From assembly GCF_037963865.1 (NCBI RefSeq), contig NZ_CP150170.1, forward strand, positions 6,448,001 to 6,512,000: DNA of 64,000 bases, in the 5' to 3' direction. Position numbers and translations under genes: made by a program. Positions 24,113-32,670 of the stretch are shown here, piece by piece. The notes beneath the pieces were generated by a model. The model saw nothing but the letters and a program-made list of their open reading frames with translations, made no database searches and was not told the DNA's origin. Source of the DNA: Paenibacillus sp. FSL R10-2734. Its GTDB lineage: Bacteria > Bacillota > Bacilli > Paenibacillales > Paenibacillaceae. Each line of letters opens with the position of its first letter. Within the stretch, counting starts at the first letter, position 1.

Positions 24113-24208
24113 CCTCCGATCCTTCTCACTTTTTGTAATATTCATATGCTCAGTCTATAGAGCAATTTTTCTTATTTTAGTGCGATGGGTCGGTTAAGTA
24201 ATAACGAC

Positions 24209-24745
24209 TTACGCTTCAATCACCGTTTCGCCTTCTCCTTCAGGGGTTTCAAAACCGCTTAGAAACCGAGTGAGCGTGTCCTCAGTGATCGTAAACGCCG
24301 CATTAGCGTCAAAACGTTCACTCCGGATGAGCAGTCGCTGACGCAACTCATCTGGCTGAACCTTTAAGTAAATTAGCTCCCAGACGCCGCCATGCGCTTC
24401 AATAAGTTGCTTATAATCGTTCCGCCTCTGACGCTGCCAAAAGCTGAAATCGATGACAACATCCTGTTTAGCCAGAATTAGATTTCTAAGCTCCCCTCTC
24501 AGCTTTATTTCCGATTGTTCTTTATAGAGCTCATAATTCTGCTCCGGATAATCCATTCCAAAACGTCCGTATGTAGCCCAAATATCCTCATCTATCGAGA
24601 GCCGGGCGAATCCTTCTTTCTCCAACTTTTGAGCAAAGGTCGTTTTGCCCGACCCTGCTACACCGCACATCATCACAACGACGGGAGCTGCACTTTTACG
24701 CTTATGCTGTAGTATTTTTTCAATCACAATCTGTTCACTCAACAA
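24209..24745 (-). CDS. P-loop kinase of the zeta-toxin/AAA_33 type
   Basis: A 178-residue ATP-binding protein. Walker A is CGVAGSGKTTFA near residue 28; ARLSIDEDIWATYG follows as the acceptor-side strand with an Asp pair, and VVIDFSFWQRQRRNDYKQLI resembles the lid/Walker B region of small-molecule and nucleoside kinases. The LKVQPDELRQRLLIRSERFD block with several Arg is typical of the LID module. Function is not known; relatives include phosphotransferases that modify small molecules. TTG at 24745 is chosen because AAAGGGG lies 10 bases upstream; an in-frame GTG at 24766 has no good site. Confidence 0.72.
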   Translation of the reverse strand: MLSEQIVIEKILQHKRKSAAPVVVMMCGVAGSGKTTFAQKLEKEGFARLSIDEDIWATYGRFGMDYPEQNYELYKEQSEIKLRGELRNLILAKQDVVIDFSFWQRQRRNDYKQLIEAHGGVWELIYLKVQPDELRQRLLIRSERFDANAAFTITEDTLTRFLSGFETPEGEGETVIEA

Positions 24746-24854
24746 TATACAGCATCCCCTTTCCACTTGATCAAATACTCTATTCTACTCTAAGACAACT
24801 ACTTTATTCTTAGAACGCCAGACGCTTCCGCCTTTAGTCTTTATCCTTTATCCT

Positions 24855-25535
24855 TTATCCTTTAGCCGACCATTGCCCGTTCTCCCAGAATAATTTGAGT
24901 TCCATTGCTGTTCCTGGAGAAGGTGCAGCTGCGCTGTAGAATGTAAGATCCGGAACCACCTGTGCAAGAAAATTCCTGATTACACCGCCATGTGTCACTA
25001 CGAGTATCCTGTTTGTAATAACCTCACCCTTGTTCTCCCTGCTCGCAGCATGAACAAAAGCATTCTCAGCCGCTTGTCCTAGATCTAACAGGAAGCTACG
25101 CAGACGTTCGTCGAACTGCGTCCAGGATTCTCCTTCTGGTGGTGTAACCTTGGAAGGATCATCAATCCAACGTCGATACAATGAGTTATCCATTAATTGC
25201 TCATAGGTGCAGCCTTCCCAAGCTCCGAAATTCATTTCTCGGAGGCGCTGATCGTAGATAGTAACCTTCTCTAGCGAAGGTGCAATATAAGCCAAGGTTT
25301 CCCGACATCTAAGCAGGTCGCTGCAATATACACGCCAAAAACCATCTGATACTTCAGCCCGCTTTTCAGTCAGCCTACCAAGCTGCTGCTTAAGCTGTGA
25401 TAGCTGCTCTACTGCTTCAGGAAGCAGCGGGATTTCCGAGTATCCTAAGTAACGATGCTCAACATTCCACTGGGTCTGCCCGTGGCGGACAAGCACCAAT
25501 TCCAGCACTATAGGGGGAATCGTCATGCCTTGCAT
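24855..25535 (-). CDS. cobC: Histidine phosphatase, probable alpha-ribazole phosphatase
   Basis: A 226-residue enzyme of the phosphoglycerate mutase fold. The phospho-acceptor motif is VLVRHGQTQWN near residue 15; SDLLRCRET, the Glu in REMNFGAWEGC and the second His in VTHGGVIRNF complete the active site. In this setting it most likely removes the phosphate from alpha-ribazole-5'-phosphate or adenosylcobalamin phosphate. The ATG at 25535 shares one base with the cbiB stop (TGATG) and has GGGGG 4 bases upstream, which decides the start. Last gene of the cobD-cbiZ-cbiB-cobC unit. Confidence 0.82.
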   Translation of the reverse strand: MQGMTIPPIVLELVLVRHGQTQWNVEHRYLGYSEIPLLPEAVEQLSQLKQQLGRLTEKRAEVSDGFWRVYCSDLLRCRETLAYIAPSLEKVTIYDQRLREMNFGAWEGCTYEQLMDNSLYRRWIDDPSKVTPPEGESWTQFDERLRSFLLDLGQAAENAFVHAASRENKGEVITNRILVVTHGGVIRNFLAQVVPDLTFYSAAAPSPGTAMELKLFWENGQWSAKG

Positions 25536-26494
25536 CAGCCCCCGATCCATATCCATGCTAGAGCTGCGCAGATAGCAACAAATATAGAAGAACAAAGCAT
25601 CATCATCCGCGAGGCTTGAATAATATCATCCGGCTCCATCGGTCTTACCGGATCACCCATATAGGCCCGGAAAGAGGTGACACCGTGATATACGTTCTCT
25701 CCCCCAAGCCGGATACCAAGTGCACCTGCAACAGCAGATTCTGGAAACCCGCTATTGGGGCTTGGATGAAGTCGTGCATCCCGCTTCACCATTCGTAGAC
25801 AACTGCGCCAATCCAGACGAAGTAACCATGCGCACAGAGCCAAGAGCAATGCCGTTATCCGCGCCGGAATGAAGTTGGCGACATCATCGAGCCGAGCGGA
25901 TGCCCATCCGAGATCACGATATTTATCGTTCTTATAACCAACCATAGAGTCGAGCGTATTGACCGCACGATAAGCCATTGCTAGCGGCGCTCCGCCGATC
26001 AGCGCGTAGAATAGCGGAGATATAATCGCATCGACGATATTCTCTGCTACAGTCTCCACCGTGCCGCGCACAATTTCCGGGGGATCTAGTGTGGTCGTAT
26101 CACGTCCCACGATCATTCCTAATGCCTTACGAGCAGCAGGAATATCTCCTTTACGGAGTTCCACGTACACCGCCATCCCCGCATCCTTTAGTCCCTTCGA
26201 AGCAATCGTGGTTGAAATCAGCCACACCGCGGCGATCCATACGAGCCAAGGTGAGAGGAACGATAGCAGCCATAGCAAGATGGCTGTCAATGCCCAAGCA
26301 CCGCCCGCTACACACAGCGGAAGTAATACTCCCGCTCTCCGCAGGCTTTGCGGGCGGGACCATATAAGGCGGATCATCCGCTCCAGAGAAGTGATTGCTT
26401 TGCCCATACCGATGACGGGATGGGGCAGGCTACGTGGATCACCTACGATCCGGTCAATCACATAAGCCGCTAACAGTACCAAAGCGATTGTCAC
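25535..26494 (-). CDS. cbiB: Adenosylcobinamide-phosphate synthase
   Basis: Membrane enzyme that attaches aminopropanol phosphate to adenosylcobyric acid. 319 residues, the usual length. Typical blocks are YVIDRIVGDPRSLPHPVIGM near residue 12, GRDTTTLDPPEIVRGTVETV, AENIVDAIISPLFYALIGGA, LDSMVGYKNDKYRDLGWASA and the late SPNSGFPESAVAGALGIRLG. At least four hydrophobic segments are visible. Its stop codon overlaps the cobC start. With CobD supplying aminopropanol phosphate and CbiZ supplying cobyric acid, it completes cobinamide salvage. Confidence 0.93.
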   Translation of the reverse strand: MTIALVLLAAYVIDRIVGDPRSLPHPVIGMGKAITSLERMIRLIWSRPQSLRRAGVLLPLCVAGGAWALTAILLWLLSFLSPWLVWIAAVWLISTTIASKGLKDAGMAVYVELRKGDIPAARKALGMIVGRDTTTLDPPEIVRGTVETVAENIVDAIISPLFYALIGGAPLAMAYRAVNTLDSMVGYKNDKYRDLGWASARLDDVANFIPARITALLLALCAWLLRLDWRSCLRMVKRDARLHPSPNSGFPESAVAGALGIRLGGENVYHGVTSFRAYMGDPVRPMEPDDIIQASRMMMLCSSIFVAICAALAWIWIGG

Positions 26495-26540
26495 AGGCGA
26501 TCACCTCTGAACAATCTCCAGCAATTCCACCAATCCATTC

Positions 26541-27281
26541 TCATTCGCTGTCCTTCCTTGCCTGAACTGATAACAAACTTCCCGTTACAGCGCTATATAC
26601 TAGGCGGCCGATTGCGCCCCCTAGATCGGTAGCAGTTCCAGCGTATATATGCTCTGCGCTGTATCGCCCGCTTTGGCTCACAGCGAGTACTATCGCATCC
26701 GTAGTTGTTCCGGTTGCGATCAGGCCATTCTCGGGATCAGTAATCCCGAGATCGGCTAGTGCAGCAGCTTTGGCTTCCACAGCTGTCTGCACAGCATTGA
26801 CCATCGCCGCCGGTGTCAGGCGGCCATCAATACCTAGCATAATGTTTATCGTACCCGGACGATAAACAGCCAGCACATTGCGCTCCACACCTGCGCGCGC
26901 AGCATTTCCAGCGGCGGCAGTCACGCAAACAAATATCCCCGCTGAGCCAGTGTCTTCTTCAGCTACCGCTGCATGCTCTAACGGTACAGCCGTCATCAGA
27001 CCGGCACAGCCAGATAATGAATAACCCCAAACGCGTAGCTTATTCTCCATATCTTGGACAGGATCACTGCATTCATAATTGCGATCAACATATAAATTGA
27101 CGGCCCGCTGCAGACGATTCATTCCTCCACCGTAGAACGCACTCGATAAACCATCTGCTTCAGCAGGTAGCTCAAGTAGCAGATGGTTTCCCTTCCACTC
27201 CAGCACAAGCCCCGGCCAAACGGCTGAGCGGTACTCTCTAACGCCTCCTGCAAGATTAAATGGAGTCTTCACTTCCACCAT
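26541..27281 (-). CDS. cbiZ: Adenosylcobinamide amidohydrolase
   Basis: Cleaves the aminopropanol side chain from adenosylcobinamide to give adenosylcobyric acid, which lets the cell salvage foreign corrinoids. A 246-residue stand-alone form (in some bacteria it is fused to other domains). Characteristic blocks are FYGGGMNRLQRAVNLYVDRN, GIFVCVTAAAGNAARAGV, YRPGTINIMLGIDGRLTPAA and GTTTDAIVLAVSQSG, followed by YAGTATDLGGAIGRLVYSAV. ATG at 27281 has GAAGGAG about 11 bases upstream; a GTG seven codons earlier overlaps that site. It lies between cobD and cbiB on the same strand. Confidence 0.9.
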   Translation of the reverse strand: MVEVKTPFNLAGGVREYRSAVWPGLVLEWKGNHLLLELPAEADGLSSAFYGGGMNRLQRAVNLYVDRNYECSDPVQDMENKLRVWGYSLSGCAGLMTAVPLEHAAVAEEDTGSAGIFVCVTAAAGNAARAGVERNVLAVYRPGTINIMLGIDGRLTPAAMVNAVQTAVEAKAAALADLGITDPENGLIATGTTTDAIVLAVSQSGRYSAEHIYAGTATDLGGAIGRLVYSAVTGSLLSVQARKDSE

Positions 27282-27378
27282 ATCCGATCCTGCTCCTTCC
27301 ACAGCTTATCTCTTTCATCCATTTGTCCAACCAGCTTGGCGGTCGCTTCTTCACTTCCCTAGCAGCATCACATAGTAA

Positions 27379-28467
27379 CTACTTATCCGCCACAATTTCC
27401 CCCATCTGCTTCAGCAGCCGGGCATTATTTTCATGTCCCTTAACAGCAACCCGGATATGCTCTTCTCCCAGACCGGGGTACATGGCACAGCTACGCACCA
27501 GTATACCGACGCGCCCAAGACGGCTCTGCATCTCAGCCGCACTCCACGGCGAGGGTAGCCCACAGAGCAAAAAGTTCGCTTCCCCTGGTGGTACATCACA
27601 GCCCAGCTGTATAAGGCCTTGCCGCAGCAACTCCCGCTCCGTTGCGATCAGCTCGCGTGTGCGCAGTTCATACTCGCGCCCGCTCTCCAGGCAGGCTTCC
27701 CCTGCTAGCAGCGCCAAACCGTTCACGCTCCAGGTGACCTGCTTGCCGGTCATTGCCTTCGCCAGCTCCGGATGCGAAATCGCAAACCCGAGACGCAGTC
27801 CCGGTATCGCATAAAACTTCGTCATCGACCGCACCAGAACCGTATGCGGAAACTGATCCAGCTCCGGCAGTAGCGTATTCCGTTCAGCTTCTGGAATAAA
27901 ATCAATAAAGGCTTCATCCACAGCCAAATAAGTTCCGCAGCTTTCGGCCTTCTGCGCTAACCAGCGCAGCTCATCTACAGCATACTGAACTCCATTCGGA
28001 TTATTCGGCTGTCCGAGGAACAATAGCTCCACCTTCTCCAGCAGCCCAGCAATCTCATCTACTCCAGCTCGAAAGTGCTGTTCTCTTGTCCCCTGAACAG
28101 ATAATACTTCTGCGCCGAATTGCATAGATAGCTGCCGATACTCGGAGAAACAAGGTTCTACGATACCGACCTTTTGCGGGGCGATCGCAAGCAGTAACAA
28201 AGCCATGGATTCTGCCGCTCCATTACCTATAGTCAGCCAACTGCTATCTACGCCGAGATTCTCCGCTAGCAGGCTTTTGAAGCGCCGGTGCCCTGGATCC
28301 GGGTATGCAACCACCGTAGACAACGCTGTTCTAAGTAGCTCCAAAACCGCTGGCGGAGGCCCGAGTGGATTAATGTTGGCACTGAAATCGAGAAATGTGC
28401 CACCAGCTTCCTCATAAAGTTCCGTTGCCGTTAGCAAATCACCGCCGTGGCCATATTTTTCAAGCAT
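27379..28467 (-). CDS. cobD: L-threonine-O-3-phosphate decarboxylase
   Basis: PLP enzyme that makes (R)-1-amino-2-propanol phosphate for CbiB. 362 residues. It resembles histidinol-phosphate aminotransferases: FSANINPLGPPPAVLELLR near residue 24, YPDPGHRRFKSLLAENLGV, NPNNPNG-type FLGQPNNPNGVQY, LAVDEAFIDF and the PLP Lys in VRSMTKFYAIPGLRLG. The HGGDLLTATELYEEAG opening is specific to the CobD/CobC group. ATG at 28467 is chosen because GAGGGAG lies 7-8 bases upstream; longer in-frame starts lack a ribosome site. First gene of the second cobalamin unit. Confidence 0.9.
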   Translation of the reverse strand: MLEKYGHGGDLLTATELYEEAGGTFLDFSANINPLGPPPAVLELLRTALSTVVAYPDPGHRRFKSLLAENLGVDSSWLTIGNGAAESMALLLLAIAPQKVGIVEPCFSEYRQLSMQFGAEVLSVQGTREQHFRAGVDEIAGLLEKVELLFLGQPNNPNGVQYAVDELRWLAQKAESCGTYLAVDEAFIDFIPEAERNTLLPELDQFPHTVLVRSMTKFYAIPGLRLGFAISHPELAKAMTGKQVTWSVNGLALLAGEACLESGREYELRTRELIATERELLRQGLIQLGCDVPPGEANFLLCGLPSPWSAAEMQSRLGRVGILVRSCAMYPGLGEEHIRVAVKGHENNARLLKQMGEIVADK

Positions 28468-28519
28468 ATATACACTCCCTCTATCAACTTTCCTGCTCAA
28501 TATGTATGTCATTCCCACC

Positions 28520-28549
28520 ATTATTGCGTCTTTGTCAGAAGTACGTCAA
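28520..28549 (-). promoter_or_regulatory. Probable promoter of cobD-cbiZ-cbiB-cobC
   Basis: On the minus strand TTGACG (28544-28549) and AATAAT (28520-28525) are 18 bases apart, about 50 bases before the cobD start. No cobalamin riboswitch elements (GCCACTG or the B12 box) were found between it and the gene. Confidence 0.55.
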
Positions 28550-28688
28550 TGCTTACCCAGAGCAATCATCCGAATAACCTGCTTGCCTCTAAACATTAAT
28601 ATCTACGAAGCTATCTCTTTTGTTAAAAAACCACTTTTGGTTTAAAATGAAAACTGTAATCAATTTTGCTGCAACGGAGGAATTCACT

Positions 28689-29690
28689 ATGCTTTTTATT
28701 GATAACACAGGGATTACTGACGCATCCATCAATTTGGCGATTGAGGAATATGCGCTGAAGCACTTGCCGATGGACGAGAGTTACCTGCTTTTTTATATTA
28801 ACAGCCCATCTATCATCATCGGTAAACACCAGAATACGATTGAAGAAATCAATCAGGAATATGTTAAAGAGAATGATATTAAGGTAGTTCGTCGTTTATC
28901 CGGTGGTGGAGCTGTCTATCATGATCTCGGAAATTTGAACTTCAGCTTCATTACCAAGGACGACGGCCAATCCTTCCATAACTTCCTGAAATTCACCCAG
29001 CCGGTAATCGACTACTTGCAAAGCATGGGTGTTAACGCTGAGCTTAGTGGACGTAATGATCTTCAAGTAGGGGAACAAAAAATTTCCGGAAACGCTCAGT
29101 TCTCCACACGTGGACGCATGTTCAGCCATGGCACACTGATGTTCGATCTCAATTTGGACAATGTACAAGCCTCACTGAAAGTAAATCCAGAGAAATTCAA
29201 ATCCAAAAGCACGAAATCCGTACGTAGTCGCGTAGCGAACATCAAAGAGCTGCTAGGTACAGATATTACCATTGAAGAGTTCCGCTCCGGCCTGCTGCGT
29301 TCGATCTTTGGCATGGAGCCATCCGAGGTCCCTCAGTACAAGCTCCAGGAAGCCGACTGGGTCAAAATCCACGAAATCTCCAAAGAGCACTACCAGAACT
29401 GGGATTGGAACTATGGTCTGTCACCAAAAAGCAACGTCAAGCATACGCGCAAATTCCCTGCTGGTATCATTGATATTCGTATGGATATTGAGGATTCCCT
29501 CATTAAGGACATCAAAATCTATGGCGACTTCTTCGGAGTTGGTGACGTAGTAGATGTTGAAAATGCCCTTCGTGGCAAACGTTATGATGAGGCTGAAGTT
29601 AGAGAAGCATTAGCTGATCTGGATTTGAAGCATTATTTCGGACGTATTGAGCCGGAGGACTTTATCGGACTGGTTTTCTTAGAAGAATAA
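28689..29690 (+). CDS. lplA: Lipoate--protein ligase
   Basis: Attaches lipoate to the E2 subunits of 2-oxoacid dehydrogenases and to GcvH, through lipoyl-AMP. 333 residues: the catalytic domain has NLAIEEYALKH near residue 15, RRLSGGGAVYHDLGNLNFSF near residue 73 and QKISGNAQFSTRGR with the lipoyl-AMP Lys; the C-terminal accessory domain (from about residue 240, with KFPAGIIDIRMDIEDSLI) is present. ATG at 28689 (MLFIDNTGITDASINLA) is used because CGGAGG lies 8-9 bases upstream; the frame is open further upstream but without a site. Single gene with its own terminator. Confidence 0.92.
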   Translation: MLFIDNTGITDASINLAIEEYALKHLPMDESYLLFYINSPSIIIGKHQNTIEEINQEYVKENDIKVVRRLSGGGAVYHDLGNLNFSFITKDDGQSFHNFLKFTQPVIDYLQSMGVNAELSGRNDLQVGEQKISGNAQFSTRGRMFSHGTLMFDLNLDNVQASLKVNPEKFKSKSTKSVRSRVANIKELLGTDITIEEFRSGLLRSIFGMEPSEVPQYKLQEADWVKIHEISKEHYQNWDWNYGLSPKSNVKHTRKFPAGIIDIRMDIEDSLIKDIKIYGDFFGVGDVVDVENALRGKRYDEAEVREALADLDLKHYFGRIEPEDFIGLVFLEE

Positions 29691-29704
29691 TATTTTAAAA
29701 ATAA

Positions 29705-29756
29705 AGGGGCCTGCTTATCCTATGCGCAATTTGCGTAAAGAATAGACAAGCCCCTC
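29705..29756 (+). terminator. Terminator after lplA
   Basis: AGGGGC (29705-29710) pairs with GCCCCT (29750-29755), with further imperfect pairing inside, followed by CTTTC. It also lies 19 bases before the stop of the converging gene. Confidence 0.6.
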
Positions 29757-29774
29757 TTTCATATTCACTTTAGT

Positions 29775-30488
29775 TCAAGGAGAAAGTATAAATACATAGA
29801 CAACGAACGCTAGAGTCAGCATGATGCAGATGTTCTCTACGGCTCCACCTTTTTTTGTGCCAGTACTCATTAGCTTTAGACGCAGCTTAAAGGGTATTGG
29901 CGGTAATAGTGTGATTCCTCGTTGGGTTAGAGAGTCTGCCAATAGATGGAGCGCATACGACATACCGCCAGCTATCCATAGACTGCCACCATCATTCATA
30001 CCAGAAGAGGCAAAATACAATAAGGCGCTCCAGCCCGCAACTCCATACAAGGTATGTGTCAGGCCACGATGCGGAACAATCGATGATATCACGAGCACGC
30101 AAGCTGCGATGTAGTTCCATGGATCATATGCTTCCCCGAAAGCAAAGAGTGCTATGGCGATCAAGATCATGACCAAATGGCGCAGCTTTCGACTGGGCAG
30201 GAAAGATACACTCCCAACAAGCAGTGCCAGCACAATATTCCAAGGACGTTCCACGATTCCGGCAAAATAGAGATAAATCGCCGCGCCTATCAAAGCAATT
30301 TGCAGCGCTCTTAATAGAAATTCTGGAATCGCCTTACGCACCAGCAGCGAATTCGGCTCGTCAATATCAGGCAGCAAGGAGCTTAATGCTGCGACCGCAA
30401 TAACAGGGATCGTAATCTCATGGTTCATCAAACTCATTACAGATAGGGTAACCCCAGTGCTGATTATTAAATGGGATCTGCCCATCAT
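29775..30488 (-). CDS. YdjM-like membrane-bound metal-dependent hydrolase (DUF457)
   Basis: A 237-residue polytopic protein. Family motifs: GRSHLIIS at the N-terminus, LLPDIDEPNS near residue 38, VPHRGLTHTLYG near residue 137 and HLLADSLTQRGITLLPP near residue 182. The conserved His and Asp residues would bind metal at the membrane face. Relatives (YdjM, YfhO-associated, phospholipase C-like) lack a firm function, and in enterobacteria ydjM belongs to the SOS response. The start at 30488 (MMGRSH) has AAAGGAG about 11 bases upstream. The gene stands alone. Confidence 0.8.
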   Translation of the reverse strand: MMGRSHLIISTGVTLSVMSLMNHEITIPVIAVAALSSLLPDIDEPNSLLVRKAIPEFLLRALQIALIGAAIYLYFAGIVERPWNIVLALLVGSVSFLPSRKLRHLVMILIAIALFAFGEAYDPWNYIAACVLVISSIVPHRGLTHTLYGVAGWSALLYFASSGMNDGGSLWIAGGMSYALHLLADSLTQRGITLLPPIPFKLRLKLMSTGTKKGGAVENICIMLTLAFVVYVFILSP

Positions 30489-30717
30489 GGTGAAACCGCT
30501 CCTTTCTAAGATGCGAAAAACAAGAACAAATGTGCGGTTATCGAAGTATACCAAGAGGCTGTTTTTTTGTCTAGCCTAATCCCATAAATCCCTTTAAATA
30601 TAAGCCTTTGAGCGATTTCTATCTTGTCCTTACCATGAATATACGATACAATTTGGACAACTTGACCTTGTCGTTCTCATTAGAACGGCACTTGCCGAAG
30701 AGAGGATGACCTAAGAA

Positions 30718-31665
30718 GTGAAGCGTTCCCGGATGGCCGATTTGAGTCTGCTACTCGTGGCGATGATGTGGGGATGTACCTTTCTGATTGTTCAAAATGC
30801 TGTTAAGGTGCTGCCACCGCTCGCGTTTAATAGCATCCGCTTTACGGGTGCTGCCCTTTTGCTGGCTCTAATCACTGTTATTTTTTACCGCAAGGAATGG
30901 AAACAGCTAAGTTTCCGCATGGTACGCGATTCATTGCTGCTAGGCCTTTTTTTGTTTATGGGCTATGGTTTCCAGACCATGGGACTTCTATATACAACCA
31001 CCTCCAATACTGGTTTTATTACCGGTCTATCGGTCGTATTAGTTCCCTTTCTCTCTCTCGCGCTACTAAAGCATGCTATTTCACGTTACACTTGGTTCAG
31101 CGCGGCGCTTGCCGCAATAGGTCTTTACCTTCTGACCTTCACCGGCTCTGCTTTGTCCCTGAATAAAGGCGATGCTTTGATCCTGCTCTGCGCCATAGCT
31201 TTTGCGCTGCAAGTCGCATATACTGGCGTTTATGCACCTCATTATCCAGCATTGCCGCTGGCAACTCTGCAGCTCGCCTTCGTTGGACTGTTCAGCATTG
31301 TCGCTTCGCTTGTCTTTGAAGGCGCTGCACCGCTGGCACACAGCGCAGAGCTTATCAAGGACCCGGATGTGCTCTGGGCACTTTTAATCTCTATTGGCCC
31401 TACCAGCGCTTTTGCCTTCTGGATTCAAACCGCCTGCCAGAAGTACACTACCCCTTCCCGGGTAGCAATTATTTATGCCACAGAACCTGTATTCGCTGTT
31501 TTGACAGGTTTAGCTTTTGGCGGAGAAACGCTCGGTATGTCCGCTCTGCTCGGTTGTGGTTGTATTCTGGGGGCTATGCTTATGGCAGAGCTGAGTCCGG
31601 AACCGGGTCAGAATCAACATAAGAAGAGTTATTTTTCCAAATTACATCTATTTAGAAAGAGATAA
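30718..31665 (+). CDS. DMT-superfamily (EamA) transporter
   Basis: A 315-residue inner-membrane exporter with ten predicted helices arranged as two EamA repeats. LLVAMMWGCTFLIVQNAVKV and FNSIRFTGAALLLAL are the first-repeat signatures; GPTSAFAFWIQTACQKYT and IIYATEPVFAVLTGLAFGGE are those of the second. Such proteins export amino acids or other metabolites; the substrate is unknown. A GTG at 30718 or an ATG at 30733 could start it; neither has a strong ribosome site. It ends 12 bases before the Cof phosphatase gene, and the two probably form an operon. Confidence 0.85.
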   Translation: MKRSRMADLSLLLVAMMWGCTFLIVQNAVKVLPPLAFNSIRFTGAALLLALITVIFYRKEWKQLSFRMVRDSLLLGLFLFMGYGFQTMGLLYTTTSNTGFITGLSVVLVPFLSLALLKHAISRYTWFSAALAAIGLYLLTFTGSALSLNKGDALILLCAIAFALQVAYTGVYAPHYPALPLATLQLAFVGLFSIVASLVFEGAAPLAHSAELIKDPDVLWALLISIGPTSAFAFWIQTACQKYTTPSRVAIIYATEPVFAVLTGLAFGGETLGMSALLGCGCILGAMLMAELSPEPGQNQHKKSYFSKLHLFRKR

Positions 31666-31677
31666 GGAGAGAGACAA

Positions 31678-32481
31678 ATGTACAAATTGATCGCGATTGA
31701 TATTGATGACACTCTAATTAACGATGACAAGGAAGTAACACCAGCTACCCAAACTGCGCTTGAAGAGGCTGTAGCCGCTGGCGTTGTTGTAACCCTTGCT
31801 ACAGGCCGAGCTTATGCTTCTGCTCAAGCCATTGCCCGTCAAACTGGACTTAACGTGCCAATCATCACTTACCAAGGTGCACTCGTTAAGAACCTGCTCG
31901 ATGAAAAAGTGCTGTATGAGCGTTACGTGCCACAAGATGCGGTACACAAGCTGTTCACTTACTGCGTGGAGCATGATCTGCATTTGCAAACATACATTGA
32001 CGACAAGCTGTACGCACGTGAGGACAACCAGAAGATCAAAGACTATACAGACCTGAACAAAACTCCATATTATATTGAACCTGATTGGGAGAAGCTTGTT
32101 CCTCAAAAAACACCAAAAATGCTGATTATTGATGATCCTGCATTCTTGGATGAGCTGGCTCCAATTCTGCGTGAATTGCTCGGCGATTCCGTGCATATTA
32201 CCAAATCCAAACCACAATTCCTAGAAATCATGCATCATGAAGGAACCAAGGGAATTGCGCTTGAATTCTTAGCTAATCATTTTGGCTGTGATCTTTCCGA
32301 AACCATCGCTGTAGGCGATTCTTGGAACGACCATGAGATGCTGGAAGCTGCCGGTCTTGGCGTTGCCATGGCGAACGCTATTCCTGCGCTGAAAGAAATT
32401 GCTGATTTCGTAACCCTAAGCAACAATGAAGATGGCGTAAAATACGCGATTGATAAATTCATTCTAAATAAAGTGAACTAA
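31678..32481 (+). CDS. Cof-type HAD-IIB phosphatase, YidA-like
   Basis: A 267-residue cytosolic sugar- or metabolite-phosphate phosphatase. HAD motif I is IDIDDTLI at residues 7-14 with both Asp, motif II is LATGRAY near residue 40, the motif III Lys is expected in the EGTKGIAL block near residue 190, and motif IV is VGDSWNDHEML. The C2-type cap lies in between. These enzymes have broad activity on phosphorylated metabolites. AAGGAGAGAGA precedes the ATG. A bidirectional terminator lies further down, after a 140-base stretch rich in a repeated motif. Confidence 0.9.
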   Translation: MYKLIAIDIDDTLINDDKEVTPATQTALEEAVAAGVVVTLATGRAYASAQAIARQTGLNVPIITYQGALVKNLLDEKVLYERYVPQDAVHKLFTYCVEHDLHLQTYIDDKLYAREDNQKIKDYTDLNKTPYYIEPDWEKLVPQKTPKMLIIDDPAFLDELAPILRELLGDSVHITKSKPQFLEIMHHEGTKGIALEFLANHFGCDLSETIAVGDSWNDHEMLEAAGLGVAMANAIPALKEIADFVTLSNNEDGVKYAIDKFILNKVN

Positions 32482-32607
32482 CTATATCGGCTGAACTTAA
32501 TGGTTTTATATACGTTGAATTTAAGATTTTTCTATTAAGGTACGTGCGTGACTGCGGGGAATGTTTTAAAGTTCAACTTATATAGAGTTAAAGTTCAATC
32601 TATATAA
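32481..32607. repeat. Four copies of an 18-bp AT-rich motif
   Basis: Two copies on the plus strand (AAGTTCAACTTATATAG at 32569-32585, AAGTTCAATCTATATAA at 32591-32607, spaced 22 bases) and two inverted copies (ACTATATCGGCTGAACTT at 32481-32498, TTATATACGTTGAATTT at 32506-32522, spaced about 25 bases). Near two-helical-turn spacing suggests bound protein. A fifth copy is at 23945. The stretch otherwise holds no gene. Confidence 0.6.
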
Positions 32608-32622
32608 ATTCACTTTCTTAAG

Positions 32623-32669
32623 AAAAGGGTGCTGTAACGTCATGATATATGACGATACAGCACCCTTTT
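32623..32669. terminator. Bidirectional terminator
   Basis: AAAAGGGTGCTGTA pairs perfectly with TACAGCACCCTTTT around a second inverted pair CGTCAT/ATGACG. It serves the converging genes ending at 32481 and 32671. Confidence 0.9.
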
Positions 32670-32670
32670 G

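Noticed and set aside
23886..24208. T-box leader for ddlR
   Set aside because: The terminator hairpin is present, but there is no T-box sequence of the GGGTGGNACC type and no specifier stem.
28468..28688. Cobalamin riboswitch between cobD and lplA
   Set aside because: About 220 bases are available, but none of the conserved core elements could be found on the minus strand; a plain promoter is visible instead.
31714..32217. 167-codon frame antisense to the Cof phosphatase gene
   Set aside because: It mirrors a strongly supported gene, and its product resembles nothing known.
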